Below, piece by piece: positions 56,727 to 64,000 of a DNA stretch of 64,000 nucleotides. Position 1 is the first letter of the stretch, and the number at the start of each line of letters is the position of its first letter. The stretch is from Phalacrocorax aristotelis (taxonomy: Eukaryota > Chordata > Aves > Suliformes > Phalacrocoracidae): assembly GCF_949628215.1 (NCBI RefSeq), contig NW_027441250.1, positions 59,089-123,088 on the forward strand, read 5' to 3'. The notes beneath the pieces are model-generated. The model did no database searches, had not been told where the DNA came from, and saw nothing but the letters and a program-made list of their open reading frames with translations. Both the position numbers and the translations under genes were made by a program.

Positions 56727-57231
56727 TGTGCTGGTTTTGGCTGAGAAGGGGTTAATTCTCCTCACTGTGGGGGTCAGCTACCTTTCCAGCTTCCCGCGCT
56801 CTGCCGCGTGGCGTGGCAGGGGGGGGGCTGGGAGGGGCAGGGCCATGGTGGGGGCGGCTGACCCCGACTGGCCAATGGCAGGTTCATTCCATACCATGTG
56901 ACACCATGACCAGTATATTGAGGGGGGGCAGTGGCAGCGCGCGGGCGGCGCGGCGTCGGGTCGGCGGGCGGCGAGCGGCTGCGGCGCGTGCGGTTTGTTC
57001 CGGCGGTTCGTTCCCCCTCTCCCCTCCCCTCCCTTCCCCCCTCCCCCGGGGCTTTGCGCCTCTCGTTGTTCTCCTTCACATTGCATTTCTACTGTTGTTT
57101 CTTTTAATTTTCATTATTAAACTGTTCTTATCCCAACCCACGAGCGTTACCCTTCTGATTCTCTCCCCCATCTACCGGTGGGGGAGTGAGCGAGCGACTG
57201 TGTGGGGCTGAGCTGCCGCTAAACCACGACA
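56727..57231 (+). repeat. 3' LTR (505 bp)
   Basis: Same length and, reading both side by side, the same sequence as the 5' LTR. Identity implies that too little time has passed since insertion for substitutions to accumulate, unless gene conversion erased them. Confidence 0.96.
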
Positions 57232-57236
57232 AGGGT
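57232..57236. repeat. Provirus target-site duplication, right
   Basis: AGGGT, continuing into the satellite as 'gatggaggacggcg'. Confidence 0.95.
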
Positions 57237-57400
57237 GATGGAGGACGGCGCTGTAAGCGGGTGAGTTGGTGTGCGGTGTATCTGGAGGGAAGATGTGGCT
57301 GTTGGCTCTATGAGCCCGTTGTGGTAATTTTTCTTTGTGGACGCGTGTGAGGAGCCGAGCGGGACCTGGGCACCGGAGGGGTGCCCAGGCACAGGGTGAG

Positions 57401-59633
57401 CGGTGACGGGTGGGCTGAAGCGTAGCGATTCGTCCTGAGGGGTCGCGTTGCAGGTGGTTGCGAGCAACGTGCGTTTGGCTCTTGCAGGTGGTGGGCGAGC
57501 CTCAAGACGGCAACTGGATCTGATGGAGGCCAGGCAGGTGAGCTGTCGAGGAAAAGGTGCGTGTCTGAGATGGGGGGTTTGTGCGGGTATCCTGAGACTC
57601 CCGCAGCACGTGAGCGGGTCCTTTTTTGCTTGGGTTCTTGCAGGTGCCGCACGCAGGCTTCGGAGGGGAGACGCCGCGTGCCGACGAGAGGTCCGAGAGG
57701 TGAGGGGCTTGAAGGCCAGGCGGCTGTTTGAGAGCAAGGTGTCGTACGGCCACTCAGTTGAAGCGTTTGTCTCTGGTTTTGCAGGTTGTTGTGCGCCGGC
57801 TGCCTTTGGGCCTGGATGCGCGTTTGAGGTGAGCTGGGTCGCAGAGGGGAGGGGCGCGGGGCTGGTGTGGTTCGTTCTTCCTTTTTTGGCGGAGCGACGG
57901 TAACTTTGTGTGCCCTGTGGTATCTCTAGGGGCCGCAGGGGATGGCGTTCGTCCTCGTCCGGAACGGGCACGGAGCAGCCGGGTGAGCGGAGCAGCCGGG
58001 CGCGCGTGAGGTGGGGGGCGTTGCGGGGGTAGGTCCTTGTGGAGTGATGGGATGCCGGCTGACAGGGCTGCTGTGTGTGTATTGTTGTTGTTTTTGTTTA
58101 GGTGATGAAAAGGCACCTGGCACGTGGAGGACCGATGCAGTGGGCTGACCGTGCGCTTGTTCTTCTGAAGGATGGGTGGACCGAGACTCTCGGCCCCTTG
58201 AAAGCTAGGTTGAGGCAACGGTGCTGGGGAAGGGGTTGGGGGAGGCAGGGGTTTTAAGGATGGTGCAGCGGAGCGGGCTGTCCGGGAAGCGGTCCCCTTT
58301 GAGAGCAGGGAAAAGGTGCTGGGGAAGGGGTTGGGGGAGGCAGGGGTTTTAAGGATGGTGCAGCGGAGCGGGCTGTCCGGGAAGCGGTCCCCTTTGAGAG
58401 CAGGGAAAAGGAGCGGGTTCCTCTTCAATGTGACGGGAACGTGTGCCGGGCAGGGCGGTTCCAGGCTGTGTGCGTTATTGTGCAGTGTGTGTGTTTCGTG
58501 TTGGGTGTCTCCGACCTTCCTCGGGTCTCGGTTGCTCTCTTTGTTCTTTAGGAGCCAGGCAGGTGCCTCGGCAGCGTTAGTAGGGCCCGGCGAGGCCCTA
58601 GTCGTGGGCTCGGCGCCCGTCGGGCGCTTCTCTTTTGGCGTCGCAAGCTTCGGGCGTGGATCGTTTTGGCGTCTCGGACGGGCGTCTTGGGCGGCGTCGT
58701 TCCCGGCTGCGTGAGCAGCGCCGCTCTGTCGCTGTGAGTTTTTTGGGGCTGGCATTTCTTCCTTGCATCCTTAGGCGGTTAGGTCTTGAAGCTGGGCTGG
58801 TTGCACGTCCGTCGTCTCGGTTGTGAGAGGAAGCTCTTGTCACGGGCCGCGAAGCTGTCGGCGTGCTCTGGCGTTGCCGTAGGGCCTGCTGACGTCACCG
58901 TCGGGGTCCCGCAGGCGGTCTTGCCGGACGGGGGGTTTCCGTCTGGGTGTCGTCGTTCTCTCCGAGAGCTGCCTCTCATCCTTCGGGGCGCGTTGGCTGT
59001 AGCGTTCTGTGTAGCGTTGTTCTGTGTTTGTCTTGGAGCCGCCCTGCCCGGGGATGTAGAGTCAGGGCAAGGCGGGTGGTGCTGGCATCTAGGGATGCGC
59101 CCAGGCTTTGGCGGGGGTGGGGGGGAAGGAATTTTGCAGCCGTCTTGGATCGACTGGCTGTTGTCGGTGGGTGAGGGAAGTAATTCCTGTTGGGTTTTGT
59201 GGGCCCCCAGGGAACAACCGTAGGTGTCTGGGGGAGGGAGCTAGAGCCTTAGCTGAGCAGGTAGCGTGTCAAGGGTGTTCTGGCTTGTCTGTGTGCTGGG
59301 CTTAATGTTTGATGTATTGTGCTCATGTTTAAGAGCCGCCCTAGTTGGGCTCTCGAGGGGTGTTCCTACGTGCGATCGAGACCTGCGTCGTGGTTCAGCT
59401 GTCGCTGTGCATGCAGGTGACGTGTTTGGCATCGGTTTGGCAGGTGCCGAGGGAGGAGTGGTGCAGGGTGATGGAGGACGGCGCTGTAAGCGGGTGAGTT
59501 GGTGTGCGGTGTATCTGGAGGGAAGATGTGGCTGTTGGCTCTATGAGCCCATTGTGGTAATTTTTCTTTGTGGACGCGTGTGAGGAGCCGAGCGGGACCT
59601 GGGCACCGGAGGGGTGCCCAGGCACAGGGTGAG
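57401..59633 (+). repeat. Satellite unit 15 (2233 bp, dimer type B)
   Basis: Type B with the 95-bp duplication at 58,220-58,314 and 58,315-58,409, and 'gcaactggatctg'. It reads 'gtggaccgagac' where units 11 and 13 read 'gtggactgagac'. Confidence 0.95.
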
Positions 59634-61780
59634 CGGTGACGGGTGGGCTGAAGCGTAGCGATTCGTCCTGAGGGGTCGCGTTGCAGGTGGTTGCGAGCAA
59701 CATGCGTTTGGCTCTTGCAGGTGGTGGGCGAGCCTCAAGACGGCAACCGGATCTGATGGAGGCCAGGCAGGTGAGCTGTCGAGGAAAAGGTGCGTGTCTG
59801 AGATGGGGGGGGGGGGGGGGGGGGGGTTTGTGCGGGTATCCTGAGACTCCCGCAGCACGTGAGCGGGTCCTTTTTTGCTTGGGTTCTTGCAGGTGCCGCA
59901 CGCAGGCTTCGGAGGGGAGACGCCGCGTGCCGACGAGAGGTCCGAGAGGTGAGGGGCTTGAAGGCCAGGCGGCTGTTTGAGAGCAAGGTGTCGTACGGCC
60001 ACTCAGTTGAAGCGTTTGTCTCTGGTTTTGCAGGTTGTTGTGCGCCGGCTGCGTTTGGGCCTGGATGCGCGTTTGAGGTGAGCTGGGGCGCAGAGGGGAG
60101 GGGCGCGGGGCTGGTGTGGTTCGTTCTTCCTTTTTTGGCGGAGCGACGGTAACTTTGTGTGCCCTGTGGTATCTCTAGGGGCCGCAGGGGATGGCGTTCG
60201 TCCTCGTCCGGAACGGGCACGGAGCAGCCGGGTGAGCGGAGCAGCCGGGCGCGCGTGAGGTGGGGGGCGTTGCGGGGGTAGGTCCTTGTGGAGTGATGGG
60301 ATGCCGGCTGACAGGGCTGCTGTGTGTGTATTGTTGTTGTTTTTGTTTAGGTGATGAAAAGGCACCTGGCACGTGGAGGACCGATGCAGTGGGCTGACCG
60401 TGCGCTTGTTCTTCTGAAGGATGGGTGGACCGAGACTCTCGGCCCCTTGAAAGCTAGGTTGAGGCAACGGTGCTGGGGAAGGGGTTGGGGGAGGCAGGGG
60501 TTTTAAGGATGGTGCAGCGGAGCGGGCTGTCCGGGAAGCGGTCCCCTTTGAGAGCAGGGAAAAGGAGCGGGTTCCTCTTCAATGTGACGGGAACGTGTGC
60601 CGGGCAGGGCGGTTCCAGGCTGTGTGCGTTATTGTGCAGTGTGTGTGTTTTGTGTTGGGTGTCTCCGACCTTCCTCGGGTCTCGGTTGTTCTCTTTGTTC
60701 TTTAGGAGCCAGGCAGGTGCCTCGGCAGCGTTAGTAGGGCCCGGCGAGGCCCTAGTCGTGGGCTCGGCGCCCGTCGGGCGCTTCTCTTTTGGCGTCGCAA
60801 GCTTCGGGCGTGGATCGTTTTGGCGTCTCGGACGGGCGTCTTGGGCGGCGTCGTTCCCGGCTGCGTGAGCAGCGCCGCTCTGTCGCTGTGAGTTTTTTGG
60901 GGCTGGCATTTCTTCCTTGCATCCTTAGGCGGTTAGGTCTTGAAGCTGGGCTGGTTGCACGTCCGTCGTCTCGGTTGTGAGAGGAAGCTCTTGTCACGGG
61001 CCGCGAAGCTGTCGGCGTGCTCTGGCGTTGCCGTAGGGCCTGCTGACGTCACCGTCGGGGTCCCGCAGGCGGTCTTGCCGTCTTTCCGTCTGGGTGTCGT
61101 CGTTCTCTCCGAGAGCTGCCTCTCATCCTTCGGGGCGCGTTGGCTGTAGCGTTCTGTGTAGCGTTGTTCTGTGTTTGTCTTGGAGCCGCCCTGCCCGGGG
61201 ATGTAGAGTCAGGGCAAGGCGGGTGGTGCTGGCATCTAGGGATGCGCCCAGGCTTTGGCGGGGGTGGGGGGGAAGGAATTTTGCAGCCGTCTTGGATCGA
61301 CTGGCTGTTGTCGGTGGGTGAGGGAAGTAATTCCTGTTGGGTTTTGTGGGCCCCCAGGGAACAACCGTAGGTGTCTGGGGGAGGGAGCTAGAGCCTTAGC
61401 TGAGCAGGTAGCGTGTCAAGGGTGTTCTGGCTTGTCTGTGTGCTGGGCTTAATGTTTGATGTATTGTGCTCATGTTTAAGAGCCGCCCTAGTTGGGCTCT
61501 CGAGGGGTGTTCCTACGTGCGATCGAGACCTGCGTCGTGGTTCAGCTGTCGCTGTGCATGCAGGTGACGTGTTTGGCATCGGTTTGGCAGGTGCCGAGGG
61601 AGGAGTGGTGCAGGGTGATGGAGGACGGCGCTGTAAGCGGGTGAGTTGGTGTGCGGTGTATCTGGAGGGAAGATGTGGCTGTTGGCTCTATGAGCCCGTT
61701 GTGGTAATTTTTCTTTGTGGACGCGTGTGAGGAGCCGAGCGGGACCTGGGCACCGGAGGGGTGCCCAGGCACAGGGTGAG
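59634..61780 (+). repeat. Satellite unit 16 (2147 bp)
   Basis: G22 tract at 59,805-59,826 (+16 bp). A 9-bp 'gacgggggg' segment near 61,080 is replaced by 'tc' (-7 bp). Both together explain the length. The replacement is shared only with unit 17. Confidence 0.95.
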
Positions 61781-63923
61781 CGGTGACGGGTGGGCTGAAG
61801 CGTAGCGATTCGTCCTGAGGGGTCGCGTTGCAGGTGGTTGCGAGCAACGTGCGTTTGGCTCTTGCAGGTGGTGGGCGAGCCTCAAGACGGCAACCGGATC
61901 TGATGGAGGCCAGGCAGGTGAGCTGTCGAGGAAAAGGTGCGTGTCTGAGATGGGGGGTTTGTGCGGGTATCCTGAGACTCCCGCAGCACGTGAGCGGGTC
62001 CTTTTTTGCTTGGGTTCTTGCAGGTGCCGCACGCAGGCTTCGGAGGGGAGACGCCGCGTGCCGACGAGAGGTCCGAGAGGTGAGGGGCTTGAAGGCCAGG
62101 CGGCTGTTTGAGAGCAAGGTGTCGTACGGCCACTCAGTTGAAGCGTTTGTCTCTGGTTTTGCAGGTTGTTGTGCGCCGCTGCCTTTGGGCCTGGATGCGC
62201 GTTTGAGGTGAGCTGGGTCGCAGAGGGGAGGGGCGCGGGGCTGGTGTGGTTCGTTCTTCCTTTTTTGGCGGAGCGACGGTAATCTTTGTGTGCCCTGTGG
62301 TATCTCTAGGGGCCGCAGGGGATGGCGTTCGTCCTCAGTCCGGAACGGGCACGGAGCAGCCGGGTGAGCGGAGCAGCCGGGCGCGCGTGAGGTGGGGGGC
62401 GTTGCGGGGGGTAGGTCCTTGTGGAGTGATGGGGATGCCGGCTGACAGGGCTGCTGTGTGTGTATTGTTGTTGTTTTTGTTTAGGTGATGAAAAGGCACC
62501 TGGCACGTGGAGGACCGATGCAGTGGGCTGACCGTGCGCTTGTTCTTCTGAAGGATGGGTGGACCGAGACTCTCGGCCCCTTGAAAGCTAAGTTGAGGCA
62601 ACGGTGCTGGGGAAGGGGTTGGGGGAGGCAGGGGTTTTAAGGATGGTGCAGCGGAGCGGGGCTGTCCGGGAAGCGGTCCCCTTTGAGAGCAGGGAAAAGG
62701 AGCGGGTTCCTCTTCAATGTGACGGGAACGTGTGCCGGGCAGGGCGGTTCCAGGCTGTGTGCGTTATTGTGCAGTGTGTGTGTTTCGTGTTGGGTGTCTC
62801 CGACCTTCCTCGGGGTCTCGGTTGCTCTCTTTGTTCTTTAGGAGCCAGGCAGGTGCCTCGGCAGCGTTAGTAGGGCCCGGCGAGGCCCTAGTCGTGGGCT
62901 CGGCGCCCGTCGGGCGCTTCTCTTTTGGCGTCGCAAGCTTCGGGCGTGGATCGTTTTGGCGTCTCGGACGGGCGTCTTGGGCGGCGTCGTTCCGGCTGCG
63001 TGAGCAGCGCCGCTCTGTCGCTGTGAGTTTTTTGGGGCTGGCATTTCTTCCTTGCATCCTTAGGCGGTTAGGTCTTGAAGCTGGGCTGGTTGCACGTCTG
63101 TCGTCTCGGTTGTGAGAGGAAGCTCTTGTCACGGGGCCTGCGAAGCTGTCGGCGTGCTCTGGCGTTGCCGTAGGGCCTGCTGACGTCACCGTTGGGGTCC
63201 CGCAGGCGGTCTTGCCGTCTTTCCGTCTGGGTGTCGTCGTTCTCTCCGAGAGCTGCCTCTCATCCTTCGGGGCGCGTTGGCTGTAGCGTTCTGTGTAGCG
63301 TTGTTCTGTGTTTGTCTTGGAGCCGCCCTGCCCGGGGATGTAGAGTCAGGGCAAGGCGGGTGGTGCTGGCATCTAGGGATGCGCCCAGGCTTTGGCGGGG
63401 GTGGGGGGGAAGGAATTTTGCAGCCGTCTTGGATCGACTGGCTGTTGTCGGTGGGGTGAGGGAAGTAATTCCTGTTGGGTTTTGTGGGGCCCCCAGGGAA
63501 CAACCGTAGGTGTCTGGGGGGGGAGGGAGCTAGAGCCTTAGCTGAGCAGGTAGCGTGTCAAGGGTGTTCTGGCTTGTCTGTGTGCTGGGCTTAATGTTTG
63601 ATGTATTGTGCTCATGTTTAAGAGCCGCCCTAGTTGGGCTCTCGAGGGGTGTTCCTACGTGCGATCGAGACCTGCGTCGTGGTTCAGCTGTCGCTGTGCA
63701 TGCAGGTGACGTGTTTTGGCATCGGTTTGGCAGGTGCCGAGGGAGGAGTGGTGCAGGGTGATGGAGGACGGCGCTGTAAGCGGGTGAGTTGGTGTGCGGT
63801 GTATCTGGAGGGAAGATGTGGCTGTTGGCTCTATGAGCCCGTTGTGGTAATTTTTCTTTGTGGACGCGTGTGAGGAGCCGAGCGGGACCTGGGCACCGGA
63901 GGGGTGCCCAGGCACAGGGTGAG
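61781..63923 (+). repeat. Satellite unit 17 (2143 bp, error-rich)
   Basis: Carries the unit-16 replacement near 63,216 and, from about 62,176 on, more than a dozen isolated single-base insertions or losses, mostly in homopolymers. Confidence 0.9.
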
Positions 63924-64000
63924 CGGTGACGGGTGGGGCTGAAGCGTAGCGATTCGTCCTGAGGGGTCGCGTTGCAGGTGGTTGCGAGCAACGTGCGTTT
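62176..64000. other. Probable low-quality consensus
   Basis: Isolated single-base differences from all other units cluster here, for example near 62,177 (loss of G), 62,282 (+T), 62,336 (+A), 62,405, 62,432, 62,660, 62,813, 62,992 (loss of C), 63,135, 63,455, 63,486, 63,519, 63,716 and 63,936. Most are extra bases in homopolymers, the pattern of unpolished long-read consensus near a contig end. Confidence 0.75.
63924..64000 (+). repeat. Satellite unit 18, first 77 bp
   Basis: Starts with the unit phase word (with one extra G) and is cut by the window edge. Confidence 0.9.

Larger units (their letters stand above)
50698..57231 (+). mobile_element. Full-length env-less endogenous retrovirus, ERVL/spuma-related
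   Basis: A 6534-bp provirus in satellite unit 14 and in the same orientation: LTR, primer binding site, short leader, gag, pro-pol in the same frame, a 404-bp tail without env, polypurine tract, LTR. LTRs are each 505 bp and look identical by eye, and both coding regions are intact, so insertion is recent. Pol organisation (protease first, RT, RNase H, integrase) and a Gag capsid block of the ERVL/Fv1 type suggest class III. A tRNA-Lys(1,2) primer site is the one spumaviruses use, whereas mammalian ERVL typically uses tRNA-Leu. No dUTPase is seen. Family placement is by eye and not tested by alignment. Confidence 0.93.
48724..57400 (+). repeat. Satellite unit 14 (type A), split by the provirus
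   Basis: Unit sequence occupies 48,724-50,697 and 57,237-57,400. Removing the 6534-bp provirus and one 5-bp target copy restores exactly 2138 bp. Type A markers are present (for example 'gtgttgtac' at 49,063). Confidence 0.95.
20721..64000 (+). repeat. Tandem array of a 2138-bp CpG-rich satellite
   Basis: Seventeen full head-to-tail monomers and the first 77 bp of another, all in one orientation, interrupted once by a provirus. I phased units at 'cggtgacgggtgggctgaag'. The basic unit is 2138 bp; observed lengths are 2125, 2138, 2140, 2141, 2143, 2147, 2150, 2151 and 2233, each explained by named indels. Units differ by only a handful of substitutions, so the array is strongly homogenised. 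The sequence is GC-rich and dense in CpG. One AAGCTT site is seen per unit (for example 21,893-21,898). Open frames up to 333 codons recur in every unit on both strands but are not preserved in the decayed copies, so none is called as a gene. The array continues beyond the window. Confidence 0.97.

Noticed and set aside
20721-64000. CRISPR-like or prokaryotic interpretation of the repeats
   Set aside because: The repeat is a 2.1-kb eukaryotic satellite with CR1 LINEs and a provirus around it. There are no short repeats with unique spacers.

Overview
The window is non-coding, repeat-dominated DNA from a bird genome. The avian call rests on CR1 LINE copies (reverse transcriptase FADD motif, endonuclease remnant, typical CR1 3' ends) and on LTR elements of the kind common in birds. 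Species and chromosome cannot be read from the sequence. No host protein-coding gene could be supported. The only intact coding regions belong to an endogenous retrovirus.

Layout. Positions 1-20,720 are an old mosaic: a pyrimidine-rich degenerate minisatellite (130-1985, with relatives at 12,230-12,880 and 15,870-17,370); decayed copies of a 2.1-kb satellite (2050-4745 and 19,960-20,720); an old duplication (about 5,700-7,745 against 9,362-11,480); a solo LTR with a clear 5-bp target duplication (9965-10,484) and a weaker LTR candidate (7881-8452); and a CR1 LINE on the minus strand (12,885-15,860) with a second CR1 3' end nested in it.

Positions 20,721-64,000 are one homogeneous head-to-tail array of a GC- and CpG-rich satellite with a 2138-bp monomer: 17 complete units plus the start of an 18th, running off the right edge. 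Length variants define sub-blocks: a 13-bp deletion block (units 4-7), G-tract expansions (units 1, 2, 5-7, 16) and a 95-bp internal duplication in units 11, 13 and 15. Units 10-15 form a dimeric higher-order repeat of 4371 bp present three times. The last ~1.8 kb carries many single-base indels and looks like unpolished assembly.

Unit 14 is interrupted by a 6534-bp provirus (50,698-57,231) with two 505-bp LTRs that I read as identical, a 5-bp target duplication (AGGGT), a tRNA-Lys(1,2)-type primer binding site, an intact gag, and an intact protease-RT-RNase H-integrase frame. gag and pol share one reading frame and are separated by a single UAG followed by a possible pseudoknot. There is no env. 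It looks like a very young, env-less, ERVL/spuma-related (class III) element.

The most interesting unexplained structure is the satellite itself: every array unit carries a full CRE palindrome, a 10-bp hairpin, and a ladder of acceptor/short-segment/donor cassettes resembling microexons of 44-56 nt. The old flanking copies have largely lost these features along with their CpGs.
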